64,000 bases of DNA from Chamaecrista fasciculata. Its lineage: Eukaryota; Streptophyta; Magnoliopsida; Fabales; Fabaceae. The stretch is from assembly GCA_003254925.1 (NCBI GenBank), contig QANZ01007074.1, forward strand, positions 138,591-202,590, read 5' to 3'. This document shows, one piece after another, positions 10,308 through 22,680 of the stretch (positions are counted from its first letter, which is position 1; every line of letters starts with the position of its first letter). The translations under genes and the position numbers were made by a program. The notes beneath the pieces were generated by a model that had not been told where the DNA came from, ran no database searches, and saw only the letters and a program-made list of their open reading frames with translations.

Positions 10308-11765
10308 TATTTTTATCAAGTTTTAGTTATTGAATAAAGTTTTCTTAATTTTGAATTTTTTATTATATTATTAGTTTTAAATTGTATTCAAATATATATT
10401 TTATATTAATCTTAATATATAAAATGTGAATTTTAAAACAATTTTGTGACTAACGCTCTGAATGTCTTACTTGAAAAACCTGCTTCCTTTCTGCACCACA
10501 TATTATAAAATCTTTTTTTTTTTCGGCCGAACATATTATAAAATTTTCCGATTTAACTAAAAACAGTTAAAATTTTCGTTTTGGTTTTAAATGTTCTAGA
10601 TAAATCTTATTTTCATTTTAAAATTTTTTTTGACATTTTAAAGATATTGAAAATTTAATTTTTATCACAAGTTATTGTTAAATACAACAAGTGTTGATTT
10701 TTATATAATTAAATTTTACATAATTATCAATTTGTTTTAACAATTAATAAATATTTTATAAATCTAAAATTGATAAACTAAAATGAAAAATCCACTTCAA
10801 CTTAAAAATCTGTAATCCAATCACGATTAATATTATTTAAGAATTTAACGAAATTATTTTTTCAACTTCCTCGTTTTTAAATAATATTAATCATGATTTG
10901 ATAAAAAAAAAGTAAAATCATAGTATCATACCCATAAAAATAGCTTTTAAATGGACATAAAAATGGTTATTTTTACATGTTTTTGTCATTCTGATCATTG
11001 AATCTATTGTGAAACAAAATAGTTAATTAGGAAATAAACAGATTTTTAGTCACTCATGAGTCATATCTTTTATATTTAGTAATTATTAGAAGATTTTCTA
11101 TGTATGTCAACAAAATTAATTCTCATAACTATATCTCCTTTTGGAAGTAAAACCAAATTTCCATAGGCAAAACCTCAAATTGGTCCCTTATGTATAGGTG
11201 GATTTCAAATGAGTCCATTATCTTTCGTTTGTTTTAGATTGATCTTTTATATTTTCATTATTTTTTAGATCAACTTAAAAAATTATAAAAAAATTTAAGA
11301 CCAATTTAAAATCTCTCTTCTATTAATTGTATTATCAAATTAATGAACTAATTTGGGAATGTAGGGTATTAAATACTTTTATCGGACATCATAGTTTACA
11401 CTCTTAATTCTACTCTACTCAAATATGATCAATCTCTTTTTTTGGTAATCAAATCAAATATGATAAATCTTTGGATTACTCTATGATGCAACTTAGGCAT
11501 TGCATGCAACTAGTGATGTGTCTTTATACATAGTTTTGATTGGTTAAAATAGTTATCTTTTTTATTATTTCTCAGCATTAAATTACTTAAAAAATGAAGA
11601 TTATGACACATTGTAATGGTATGCATACCTCAAGTTACATCTTTGAATTTCCTTTAATCTTTATCTCCATTAAAACGGATAAAACGGATAAGTGAAAAAT
11701 ATCCGTGAATTACCAAAAATTAAAGTATTGAATTATGCATTAAAATGAAATTTGAATTGGTAATT

Positions 11766-12311
11766 TATACAAATACCCCCTCCAACTATCATGTTGTTGT
11801 AAATACCCCCATGGACTATGGATTTTAGTAATTAACCCCTTGAACTATTATAATTTTGTAATTAACTCCAATTTAACATATGTATCTAACTCACTAATTA
11901 GTTGCAACATTACTCTCTTTTTCTTTTCTTTATCTGCTTATGTTTGGTATAATTTTAGAGGGAATATTTCTTGAGAGACATCAAAATGAATTTTTTTCTA
12001 TTTTTGTCAAATAACTTGTGATATATTTATAAAAGAAATTTATAGAAAAGTCTATTGAAATGCATTAATATTGTCATTTAATAATAATTTAATTAAGAAG
12101 ATACATAAAATTTGTAATTATACAAATCAATTTAATTTAAAAATAAAGATAAAAATCTTAGTTTTGTAAAATTAATTAAAAAAATTTTAAAAAAGTGTTA
12201 AGTTGAGTTAATTACAAAATTACAATAGTTCAAGATGACTAATTGCTAAAATCAATAGTTCAAAGGGTACATTTACAACTACATGATAGTTGGAGGAATT
12301 ATTTGCATTTA
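11766..12311. repeat. Foldback (long inverted repeat) element
   Basis: The left arm reads tacaaataccccctccaact...atgttgttgtaaat. The right arm reads the inverse, atttacaactacatgatagt followed by tggaggaattatttgcat. The arms are about 110-120 bp and imperfect, separated by an AT-rich centre. No coding capacity was seen. Confidence 0.75.
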
Positions 12312-13416
12312 TCCCTAGATGTTTTTATATGTAAGAGGTAAGGAAGACTCGGTACAAAGAATTGAAAATAGTAGTTTTATATTAGAAGAGAAAACTTATA
12401 TTAAGTTCAATCACATGTTTATTTACATTCTATCTCTATTTTTTTAATTTATATGAAATATTGTCTTTTATATTTTTTCCTCTATCATAAGTAGTCATCT
12501 AAACATATCTTACTTTTATTGAAAGCTTTATAACAAAAAACATAATAAGCTTTATAGGCAAAACTACTCTTAGTACCTTCGACGCATGTGATCATTTTCA
12601 ATTATATCCCAACATCTTTTTTTGTTGTCAATTATACTTCCAACGTTTTACATTTGAGTCAATTATACCCCAACCCGACATTTGTTTTGTTTTAAGGTTC
12701 TTAAGTTTTCATTATTTAGAAATCCTCTATTATCTCAAGATTTTTCTTTCACACGAGACCCTAACTAATTACAGAATAATCCAAAATGTTTGTCATCTTT
12801 AATGAACTGGTCCCTGCAATTGAGAAACCCAAAAAATTTCTCCCCTCTGTTTTTCACAATTTCGGCAACCACACACAAACTTGTCAGTGAGCCTCAAATA
12901 TAGTGAAATCAAACAGAAATACAAATAGCTCTAACTCTCAACGTTAACACACAATCTTTAGTGCCAATGCCGTATTCTCAAATATTCCCGAGATTATCAA
13001 AGTTGAACCAAATACAAGATTGTAATATTTATAGAAATATTACAAAATAATCCTATGATTATTTTAAGTCATCCAAACAAATATTTTCATATTCCTGAGA
13101 ATCATATTCTTGAAAATCACATTCCCAGAAATACAATTCCCGAAAATAAAAAAATAATCCGTATATCAAACGCGGATAAAAATATATGGAATTCAATAGT
13201 CATCCCATCCGGCCCATGAATTTAATCAATGTATTACCATAGAATATATTTATTTGTTATATCTTATTTTGTGTGCTTGAACTTTTGAAAGTACTTATTA
13301 GCATAAAAATAGAGAAAGAAAAAAGATGGATAGGAATAATGAACTTAGAAAAAGTAAATAAATAATTAAAACGCCTCCCATAGAAGATCCCCAAATTTCT
13401 CTGGAAATATTTTATC

Positions 13417-13466
13417 ATATATATATATATATAATATATATATATATATATAATATACACATATAT
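13417..13466. repeat. (TA)n microsatellite
   Basis: Almost uninterrupted TA dinucleotides in two runs broken by single bases, located 3' of the VQ gene. Confidence 0.95.
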
Positions 13467-13572
13467 AAAGATTAAAGAGTGAGAGGTAGCTATAATGCTG
13501 TATGATGAAAACAAAATTAAGACTATTAACTACAAATAAAATGTTGTAGTAGGTAGAAGACAACTTAATCAC

Positions 13573-14034
13573 TTAATTAACATGTCCTATCTGAATCAAA
13601 TCAAGTGGTAGACGTTGGTTAAGCAGGTTCATGTCCAAGAACGACGTCGTTTGGTATTGGATTCCACTACTATAATCTGCATCCTTCATCCATTTACAAC
13701 CATCATCATCACCACCGTTCATTTGATCACGAAGAAGATCATCACCACCACCGTGATAATTATTATAACAATAATCATAATCACTAACATTAATCTCATT
13801 ATTCATCTGATCATAATTACGAGAAAAATGAGTAGAAGAAAGAGAAGAAGGATCTTCCATAAACGAAAACGACGTCGTTTCTGCCACATTGGAATGTTGC
13901 CCTGTGAGTTCTTGAACGAGTGCCCTAAAATTAGAAGCACTAGTCTTCACTTTCATAGGGCTTGCGATATATCTCACCTTTACGGCGTCGTCTTTGCTTC
14001 GCCTATTTTTGTGCCCTAATTTCCCCTTCATCAT
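13573..14034 (-). CDS. VQ-motif protein, SIB-like (153 residues)
   Basis: VQ proteins are small plant cofactors that bind WRKY transcription factors; the SIB1/SIB2 group also binds plastid sigma factor. The single exon encodes the diagnostic motif FRALVQELTG (FxxxVQxLTG) at about residues 36-45, preceded by the basic stretch MKGKLGHKNRRSKDDAVKVR and the phrase YIASPMKVKTSASNF, which resembles SIB-type proteins. The rest is low complexity, with His/Tyr/Asn- and Gly/Asp-rich segments and a hydrophobic C-terminus (LDMNLLNQRLPLDLIQIG). Intronless structure and this length are usual for the family. The ATG (14032-14034) is the first of a double Met. Assignment to the VQ family is firm; the SIB-like subgroup is inferred from the N-terminal half only. 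Confidence 0.93.
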   Translation of the reverse strand: MMKGKLGHKNRRSKDDAVKVRYIASPMKVKTSASNFRALVQELTGQHSNVAETTSFSFMEDPSSLSSTHFSRNYDQMNNEINVSDYDYCYNNYHGGGDDLLRDQMNGGDDDGCKWMKDADYSSGIQYQTTSFLDMNLLNQRLPLDLIQIGHVN

Positions 14035-14150
14035 CGCGATACACAGAAATTACGACTAATCGAGAGAAAGCTATTATAGTATTATTGATGAAATCGATGA
14101 TGATGATGATGATAATGATAATGGTTATAACGGAATCGATGGATAAGGAA

Positions 14151-14163
14151 CTATATATAAATT
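14151..14163 (-). promoter_or_regulatory. TATA box of the VQ gene
   Basis: On the minus strand this reads AATTTATATATAG, about 120 bp upstream of the VQ start codon, a suitable position for a short plant leader. A (TGA)n run lies between it and the start. Confidence 0.6.
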
Positions 14164-14397
14164 GCGAAAGAATCAATGGAAAGTGGGGTTTTGTTGTTAG
14201 TCAAAAGGTGATTTTCCGGGAAAGTGGGTGAGAAAGGAAAATAGATGAGAAAATTGGAAGTATGAGAATGAGAGATGCTTGAATGACCCGTAAGCTTTTA
14301 AGGGATATTTTTGTGTGGAAAATTTGTGTAGGGATTATGATTAGATGAAGATAATTAACTAATTAAGTAATTTGTGTTCATTGAATCATTAAGGTCA

Positions 14398-14403
14398 CGT
14401 GGG
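14398..14403. promoter_or_regulatory. G-box (CACGTG) upstream of the VQ gene
   Basis: A palindromic CACGTG in the context gtcacgtggg, about 365 bp upstream of the VQ start. bZIP and bHLH factors bind such sites. Function here is inferred from position only. Confidence 0.45.
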
Positions 14404-14856
14404 AGCAGCCAGAAATGACTTGGAAATAATGAAATATGGACTTTGGCATCAAAATTTCAAAGTTGTCATGTGAGTTCCTCATTGGCCATTAATATTGGAC
14501 AAAAGTACTATGGGTGTTTCAAATTATGGATAAATCTAAATGGTACTTTTTTTTTTTTTAATTTTTGTAAATTATACCTCTAAAGTTTTAAATTCATGTT
14601 AATTGTACATTTGGAATGTGGATTCTCTGAATTTAAATTTTCTGGAGTTCTTTGCATTTGGCTACTTGTAAGCCGTTAGATTTTATGCTCGCCGTTGAGA
14701 TCATGACACGTGGTGGCTTCTTTTATTAAAACGCACCGTTTTAGTTGAATTTTTGCTGGCTGTCGATTGTAGACAACCACAGGAAGATAGAGGATTCGGG
14801 TCCGTACATTTGTATTATTACCTTTTTGTTTTTTTGGTAAAACCATTTGTACCTTT

Positions 14857-15447
14857 AAAATTTAGGCAAAACACTCTTTCGTGCCCCTAATGTTTGCGGT
14901 GATTTTCAGTTATGCCCCTCACGTTTCATTTGTATCAATTGTGCCCCCAATGTGAAACGTTAGTTTCAATTATGCCCCCATCCTCGTTACTGTACTGTCT
15001 TTTGGAACTTTTGAGCTTAGATCCGTATTCGTTTCAGTTTGTTTTGATACTTAAGTTTATGGGTACTTATTTTCGGCTCCTAAGGATCATTTTGCACATG
15101 GAAATTTTGAGAAAAATGCTTCGTTTTGCTGCATTTCGTTTTGGTCCTTTTTAGGGTTCATCGGGTTCGATTTTCTTCAGATTTGGAGCTATTTTGAGCT
15201 TAATCTTTGAAATTGATCCAAGAAATCAAGTTTGTGATGTCCGAAAATTAAAACCCATATGAAATTTGATCAAAATCGAGTTCAAATCGTGCGAAAATGA
15301 TGTTTTTTTGTGGATGATTGAAATTGGGGGCATAATTGAAACTAACGTTTCATATTAGGGCACAACTGACACAAATGAAACGTTAGGGGCATAACTAAAA
15401 ATCACCGCAAACGTTAGCGGCACGAAAGGGTGTTTTGCCTAAATTTT
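14857..15447. mobile_element. Foldback element with about 120-bp terminal inverted repeats
   Basis: The left arm starts AAAATTTAGGCAAAACAC and continues with phrases such as gtgcccctaatgtttgcggt and cgtttcatttgt. The right arm is its inverse, ending gggtgttttgcctaaatttt. Arms match closely over about 120 bp, and the centre (about 340 bp) is unrelated. There is no coding capacity, so it is a non-autonomous DNA element. A TTGTAC hexamer lies near both ends but is not a clean target duplication. Confidence 0.85.
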
Positions 15448-15519
15448 ATCTCATTGTACTTCGAAGCTTAACATTGTTTAAATTGTTAAAAGAAAATAGT
15501 GGCATGGCCAGTAATTTTT

Positions 15520-15790
15520 TTCTCTTCTTTATGTTAATGTCAGCTGTACTCTAAAATTTTATATTCGTGTCAATTATATCTTAAAACTTTAACATTTTGG
15601 GTCAATTATGCCTTTAAAAAAAATAATGTCAACATGATATCAATATTTTCCACTAACAACTTAGATGAAATTAGGCTTTAGGATAAATCGAAACAAATGT
15701 GAAACTTTAAGAGTATGATTGATAACAAATAAATTTTAGAGATATAACTAAGGCTTATCTCATAGTTTAAGGATACTAAAAATGTTCTTG
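15520..15790. repeat. Small degenerate foldback element
   Basis: Left phrases (tgtcaattatatcttaaaac) are mirrored on the right (tttaagagtatgattgataa). The right end reads cttatctcatagtttaagga, a phrase also found at the right end of the element at 27259-27752, so the two are probably related. Confidence 0.5.
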
Positions 15791-16334
15791 CTGAGTTCAA
15801 AAGGTATTTCATTTAGAATATAAAATTTTAGGTTAAAATTTTATTTTAGTCCTTATGGGATCAATTTTATTTTACTCTCAAAACTTTTCTTTTTGGCATA
15901 ACACTGAGTTTTAAGAAAGCTGATCAATTTTGTGACTTGTGAATCTTTCATCCATCCATAGTCCAAGGCACAATTTTAGGATGACCATTTTTGGGGAAGT
16001 AATTAATGACTCATGAGTTTGGGATTGTAGATAGGCTTATGAGTGATGACATGCATATCCTGATTATCCTCACATCACCTATGTACCTTTTATCCATTTA
16101 CAAACATCATCTTAAAAGTTACATCAAAATATGCAACGTCATCAATTTAATTTAAAGTTTTCTTATTATTAGTACTCTTGAGATAATTATTAAAACAAGT
16201 AAAAAATTAGAAAATAATATATATATATATATATACACANTATATATATATATACACAAATCTTAAAAAAAAAAAACTAACAAAAACTTATCTTGCTGAT
16301 TTCTAACTTTATTTTTTTTATCCAAATTATAATT

Positions 16335-16725
16335 TTCTTTTTGTCAAAGTATAAATTTGGTCCCATATATCTTTTGTTCAGTTTCTAATGTGGTTCTGTA
16401 TATCTTTTTCTTGCACTTTTAGTCACATATCTTTGCAAAAGGTCTCAATTTAGTTTCATATCATTTTTGGTCCTATATCTTTTGATCAAATTGCAGAGTT
16501 GATCCTTTTACAAAGACATAAGGCCACTTATGCACTCGATCTAAAGATATAGGATCAATTCTACAATTGACCTAAAGATAAGAGACAAAATCTACAACAA
16601 AAAATTATATGAGGCCAAATTGAGACCTGGTTCAAATATATGAAACCAAAAGTGCAACAAAAAATAATATGAGACCAAATTAGAAACTGAACAAAAGATA
16701 TGGGATGAAATTTGCACTTTAACAA
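16335..16725. repeat. Foldback element inside the first copy of the tandem duplication
   Basis: The left arm (tgtcaaagtataaatttggt...tatatcttttgttcagtttct) is mirrored by the right arm (gaaactgaacaaaagatatg...gatgaaatttgcactttaac). The arms are about 170-180 bp with a centre near 16525, giving an almost continuous hairpin. Confidence 0.8.
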
Positions 16726-17403
16726 TTTCTTTTCACTTATTTATTTTAACAGTTTGGAAAATAAAAACGAAAAGATTTTCACATTGAATATTTAATATAA
16801 TTATATTTTTAGTTTTAAAATAAAACACTTGATTACATTGAATCAACTTTCAACTCATTAATTCACGCTTTTGGTGTTTATATAAAGGATTTATCTAACA
16901 TGTGTCCTTAGAGCATATTTTAAGGTTTCTTCTGATTGGTTAGTAGAGCATTTCATATCTTAAAATTTACGAAAATTCATTTAAAAAATAATTTTTAATG
17001 TTTGAAAATTCACTTAACCAATTAAAAAAAATCTTAACATGTGTCATAAGGGGCAAATGTTAGAACAACCTTTATTTAAAACTTGAAATATGCTTCTTCT
17101 GGAAAGTCCTGAGATTTCCTTGACGCAGGAAGTGGAAAAGTAAGAGGAAGAATCCCACGAAAGGCAGTTCAGTCGTCAATGTATTTCATTCATGTCTTAT
17201 TCAGTTACAATCTACAAACATCATCTTAAAAGTTACAATTAAAAAATGCAACGTCATCAATTTTTAACTTTAAAATTTTCTAATTAATATTCTTAAAATA
17301 ATTATTCAAACATTCAAATAATTAGAAAAAGAATTAAAAAGAGTTATAGATTAAAAACAACAACAAAAATCTATCATGCTGGTTGCTATTTCAATTTTTT
17401 TGG

Positions 17404-17950
17404 CCAAATACTTGTATTGGTAATTTGGTACTAAAAGTATAAGATCAATTTTAAATTAGTTTTAAATATTTCATTTATTTTATATTTGGCTTATATATCT
17501 TTATAAATATTTTGTCTCAAATTATTGAATAGGGTCATATTTATCTTATTTTAAATTTGAATGCAACAATTTCAAAACTATTAAGTTATTTTTTACAAGT
17601 CATTTCTCTATCTAGTTATGCTATCATCAAACAAAATTAAATCAAGTCTAAAAAGTGAATCATTCATTTTACAGCTAAACGAGTTAAATTTGTCATATAT
17701 TTTTTGTTTTAAATTCGAATGCTACAATAATTTATAAATAAGTGTTACTTTTAAAAAGTTTGTTCTCTAATTAGTTTTGACCACTAACAAATTAGATCAA
17801 ATTATGTTTTAAAAGTGGATTATTTTGAGACAAAATGAAAAATTGTGAAACATATAAGATTAATTTGAAACAAATAAAATATATAGAACCAATTTAAAAT
17901 TAATCACATATTTTCAGAGATCAAAATGAGTATTTGATCATTTTTTAAGC
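17404..17950. repeat. Foldback family A, copy 1
   Basis: The left end (ggccaaatacttgtattggt) is mirrored by the right end (gatcaaaatgagtatttgat). The interior carries the inverse of the family phrase: catattttttgttttaaatt, then cgaatgctacaa. Confidence 0.6.
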
Positions 17951-18500
17951 CATGAATCTTTTGTTTTGGGCCCAACTAGTTTTTTTTCAACTATAGATTT
18001 CTCTTACCTATCTATGTAATGGTCTAGGCAAAGATTAATCTCATTCGGATCAGGAGCAAACAATTAAAGCATTTCCCACACTATTGACTCTAATACTTAA
18101 ATATAAGTCTCTTGACTTAAAGTACAGCTCACCTATCACTACACCTAACATTTTTTGATAATTAGTTTCTTTCACTCATCCACTTTAATAATTTGAGCCG
18201 GATACGATAAAACTCTCTTCTCCAAATCAAATCAAAATTTATTGGTTAAATTGAAACAATCCCCACTAGTTAAATTACGTATTTGTCGAGGTCTATTTTT
18301 TAATTTTCAAAATGCAACAATACTTCTATCAGTTCTATGTTAGTACTAATAAAGCAATAAGTTACTAGTTATAAAAAGAACCTTTTATTTTGTAGTGTTA
18401 ATTTAAAACTTAAAAGTATGCTTCTTCTGGAAAATCCTGAGATTTCCTTGACGCAGGAAATGGAAAAGGAAGAAGAAGATTCCCACGAAAGGCAGTTTCA

Positions 18501-20433
18501 AAATTATGTCTTGTAGTTAAACTTTGATTTCGCCTCTCCATTCTCGAACATTGTCTTCTATTCAAACCCAACGTCACAAAATTTGATGACATACTTTGAT
18601 GGATCAACATTTTGGGTATGTGACAAAATTTGAATTTCGGTTTGCAAGAAAAACAAAAAAGAGAAGAAACAAGAATAGAAAATTAAGAGAATGCTTAACC
18701 GTTAAGATAATATTGCAAGTTGCAACCTTCCCAAAATTGGGTCAATTAAATTATTTAATATAAAATGGAATTTACTTTAAAGTCAAGGAACTAAAAGGTA
18801 TAATTTAACATTCATATAAAAAAAATAAAATGAAAATATCTATATTTATATTAGTATGATCAAAACCTCTTTTGATCAACCATACGAGTGAAACTTAGTG
18901 GTTTCTATCTTAACTAAGTGATGGGAAAATGAATTCCGCATTTGCGTATGGAAAACATTATGTGGCCAACTATTTTATCTTTAAGTGGAGGACCCGCGGT
19001 GGAGAAATTAGTCATTATTTCCTACGGTGGATATCCTTGTTTATATATAAAAAAGCCTCTTTTTGACTCCTAATATTTGTTCAAAATTCTGTTTTAGTCA
19101 TTAGTGTTTTACAATATGCCCATTTTGGTCCCTAATTATAGAATATGATTATATCTCGTTTCAATTCTGAATGTAGCAAAATTAGAGCTACGAGTTACTC
19201 TTGACGAGTTTTTTCTTTGTTCAGCTGGGGTCATCGACAAACGAGGTCAAATAATACTCTAAAAGTTGGTATTTGTGTTTTGACCGAACTTATTTTTGGC
19301 AAACTATTTGACTTTCTTTGTCTTCGATCTTAAATGGACAAAGAAAAAAGTTGTCAAGAATAAATCACAGCTTTGATTTTGTTGCATTCGAACTTGAAAT
19401 AAAAAAGTTATGACCAACTTCATGAAATGAGCAGCTTACTTTTGAACCCTATTTCAGGCTCGATTTGACCTCGCCAACCAACACCCCAACTGGATAGAGA
19501 AAGAACTCATCAAGAACAACTCATAGCTTTAACTTCGTCACATTAATACTTGAAACGAGAGAGATATGACAATATTCAATGGTTAGAAACTAATCGTAAA
19601 ATCTATTAGGAAACATTAGGGATTAAAATTGAATTGATGAGAAATACTAATGACCAAAATGGAACAAAAAAAATAATAATTATATAAATAGAATTTGAGA
19701 TAAACATTCGGAACTTATATAAAATTTTGACCATGTTATTATACATAATTTTGAAGTTCTTTAGTAGTTGGTCTCTCAAATTAATCATATATATATATAT
19801 ATATATATATATTATACTGTTATATATGTCTAAAAATTCTTTTGGTCGGTAAAAAAATAATTTAATTAAAAATTATAAAAATTCACATCATTTCGAATTG
19901 TATAATATTAAAGAAAAATATAAGATGATAAAATAATACTGAATTAAATTTTTTTGAATAATTTATTGTTGTTTTTTAATTTTATTTTAAAAAATTCTAA
20001 AGTTCTTTATAAATTTAAAATTTAAAATAATATTTGTTCATATAACTCACCATATTATAAGTTTAACATGCTTTATTTTTATTAAAAAATTGTATCCAAG
20101 TCTAACCTTGACTAAAATAATTCTTTATTAACTCTTTTGTATATTTTTCCAAGATTAAATTAAAGTTTAACAGTTTGAATTTGTCGTCTCGTCATAACCA
20201 TTGACATGAATTTAACAAATCAAAAACAAATAATATCACGTGAGATTTATGATTAAACTGAAACTAACAAATTGTGACTCCATTTAGGTGGACTTGGATC
20301 CTTTGACCGTTTATGTTTAACAAGATAATGTCATGTTTTTGTGTTTTTGAGAGAACAGTTTTCTCTTGAACTTCGTAATTTTTTTTTTAAATTAAGATTT
20401 AAGAGTTATCTAATATATCTCTCCTCGATAACA
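18501..20433. other. Gene-free interval, AT-rich
   Basis: Apart from foldback family A copy 2 and TA microsatellites near 19789-19812, I see no gene or recognisable element here. Confidence 0.55.
19045..19735. repeat. Foldback family A, copy 2
   Basis: This is the most complete-looking copy. The left arm contains the inverse phrase atatctcgtttcaattctga. The interior contains gaacttgaaataaaaaagtt then atgaccaacttcatgaaa, and ggatagagaaagaactcatc. The right arm contains cttgaaacgagagagatatg. The ends mirror each other (ttttagtcattagtgtttt against aatactaatgaccaaaat). Confidence 0.75.
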
Positions 20434-20509
20434 ATGATTAATTTTCTCATTGGATTAGAGACACCTTGAAGATGATTAATCCTCTCATTGGATTAGAGAC
20501 ACCTTGAAG
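20434..20509. repeat. Two 38-bp tandem repeats
   Basis: Units 20434-20471 and 20472-20509 both read atgattaat..tctcattgg followed by attagagacaccttgaag, and differ at two bases. Confidence 0.95.
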
Positions 20510-21057
20510 GATAAGACAACTTACTCCAATTGAAGGTTTCTATATTCAAAATTAAAAATCAAACCACTCGTAAATCCGTCATAAACAAACAAATGCCAAA
20601 CATTTCCAATATAAATTTGCTTTCAACATCTTCAATTCAGATCTATTCATCTGCATGCTAAGTGATTTGAATGTTGCTTCCAATCAGGGATAATGCTGCA
20701 CCAAACCAATGTTGAAAGTCTGAAATAGTTCTCAGTTAAAGGATTATAAATCAAGGCAGGGAAAGAACATCCCACAGGACTTATGAGCAGTTTCTTAAGT
20801 TGGTATCAGTCTATTATGTTTTCAATAAAATCATACTATAAATATATTTTTTCAACTCAGCAACCAATAGTTCACTCCTTTAAAACAATCACTCATTATT
20901 ATGTAATAATTTGTCCAAAGACGAACCTAGTAACAAACATTTTTAAAAAACAACATCTAAGTTTTCTCCAAGAACATATGGTGAATTGGCATAAAACTGA
21001 GAAGTAAATTAACAAAACTTAAGGTCACTGATGAAAATGGGTGCATCAGCCTTAGAC

Positions 21058-21843
21058 TTATGCAGATACTTTTGGCTCAGATGCAGCAATATTTGCATAC
21101 ACTGGGTGGAGGACATGACCTTCCTTAGGCTCAACATGCACCCACTTGCGACCGGTCAGTTTGTTTCTTTCAAACTTCACCCAGCCTTCTTTCAAAGCAA
21201 AGAGAGTATGATCTTTCCCGAGTCCGACATAGTTTCCTGGATGAAATCGGGTGCCGCGTTGTCGTACAATGATATTTCCCGGTATTACTCTCTGCAGAAT
21301 AAACAAAGAGTTGTGCAATGAGTTCTGCTGCCACATTCTTAGAATGTCATGGTTCCATTTATATCTAACTGGATCAGGCAGCATTAGCAAGCATAACTTG
21401 TGTCAATTTTTAAGGCCCAAATCCCAAATTCAACTCATGATTAGGTCTAGTTCCTTATGTTCATCGATTGTTGGCTATGATGTATGATACTCTTGCTTAA
21501 AACACCAATATCATACCTCACCACCAAATTTTTTAACTCCAAGATACTTGGGGTTCGAGTCCCGTCCGTTCTTTGTGGATCCAGCTGTCTTTTTGGTAGC
21601 CCACCGTCTGAATACCACACTCAATCCTTCTCCAGAAACATCTAAACTCAAATAAATAACAAAAGAAAGAAAAAAAAACAAGAAGAAGAAATCAATACAT
21701 CTCATCTTATGTTTAGAAAGTACAATAAGTAGCCAATTTTGCAATCACAAATTTATACCACATGAGTTTCTGTATACAGGAGCATTTGAAACAAGATCCT
21801 TGATATTCAACCTTCTGCATAATGATGCTGCAAAATTCATCAT
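21058..21843 (-). CDS. Mitochondrial large-subunit ribosomal protein bL27m (147 residues)
   Basis: bL27 sits near the peptidyl-transferase centre of the bacterial-type ribosome. Three minus-strand exons were read: 21759-21843, 21517-21641 and 21058-21291. Phases fit: exon 1 ends in G, exon 2 starts AT (Asp), and exon 3 starts in phase 0. Exon 1 encodes an Arg-containing presequence ([18 protein letters not shown]) typical of mitochondrial targeting. Exon 2 holds the family signature [20 protein letters not shown], then [11 protein letters not shown]. Exon 3 holds [34 protein letters not shown] and GRKWVHVEP. Extensions after the bacterial-type core match plant mitochondrial rather than plastid L27. 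One oddity is Trp in KEGWVKFE, where small or polar residues are usual. The outer Met of a double Met was chosen as start. An acceptor (gtatttcag) just upstream of the exon implies a 5' leader intron. Confidence 0.95.
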
Positions 21844-22199
21844 TTTTTGCTAAGGAACCACCTGAAATACACACAAACACAACAGTCCTGGAAAAGATTA
21901 ACTAATGAGAAAACCAATCAATAATGACAATGACCTAAGTTCATCAGAGAATTGAATATACTTAATAAGGGAGGTTATGTTAGTATTGAAGTAACAATCT
22001 ATAAGAAGGGGAAATTAACGACACGATAATTTACGCACAATGTAATCCAACCTAGTAGCCACTTACATCAACTATCCCACATAATCTTAAGCCAAGTAAT
22101 CTCACGGAGATTCTAACAATTCAAGAAGACACTAATATCTACACAAATATCAACAACAACGCAAAAAGCCAATCTTTTGCAACCAAGAACTATAATAGT

Positions 22200-22680
22200 G
22201 TTTGTTTTCACACCACATGAGTTCGAATCCACCTCAATCCATAAATGGGGAGAAAGTCTATCATATCCACCTCGACTTGAAACTGGGGAGAAAATCGTAT
22301 CATCACCTCAACTCGACACCAGGGAGCACGAAGCACCCAATGATAATAGCACATAGTTTGACTTATCGTGATCCTCAATTGAAAATACCAGTTACATGTT
22401 TAATCGCTTTCACTCATTCATAATTATCACAGAATCTCAACAAATAAGAATAACACAACCAAAAAACACAGTTATCATTCGCAACAAATCAGTCTCACAC
22501 AATTAGTTTAATTGATTCAGTCATCCGTCTCAACCCATCACCGGGGAGTAATATATCATCCATCTCAACCCTTCACAAGGGAGTATCACATATTCTGTTT
22601 CTACTCATGCGTGAGGAGTTTTCATCATAACTTTTCTGTCTCAATCCGTCACATGGGAGCATGCGCACACACATCCATTT
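22200..22680. repeat. Degenerate short repeats ('ctcaacccatcaccggggag' type)
   Basis: Phrases such as cacctcgacttgaaactggg, catctcaacccttcacaagg and ctcaatccgtcacatgggag recur at irregular spacing of roughly 40-70 bp. No conserved coding sequence was seen. The stretch lies within the probable long leader intron or upstream region of the bL27m gene. Confidence 0.45.

Larger units (their letters stand above)
9477..13572. other. Gene-free AT-rich interval holding decayed repeats
   Basis: No convincing coding exon was found. The interval contains two foldback elements, listed separately. It also holds fragments rich in phrases such as 'ttggtccc' and 'tcaattat' near 11163-11350 and 12540-12690, which look like single arms of related foldback elements. 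Confidence 0.6.
16085..18500. repeat. Diverged tandem duplication of a segment of about 1.1-1.3 kb
   Basis: Segment A (acaaacatcatcttaaaagt...gcaacgtcatcaattt) occurs at about 16090-16215 and again at about 17213-17330. Segment B (tgcttcttctggaaa...cctgagatttccttgacgca) occurs at about 17091-17170 and again at 18420-18500. The order A-B-A-B implies that one ancestral segment was duplicated in tandem. Each copy carries a different foldback insert: 16335-16725 in the first and 17404-17950 in the second. An ambiguous base at 16240 sits in a TA microsatellite. No gene was recognised, although the minus frame through 18410-18610 stays open. Confidence 0.7.
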
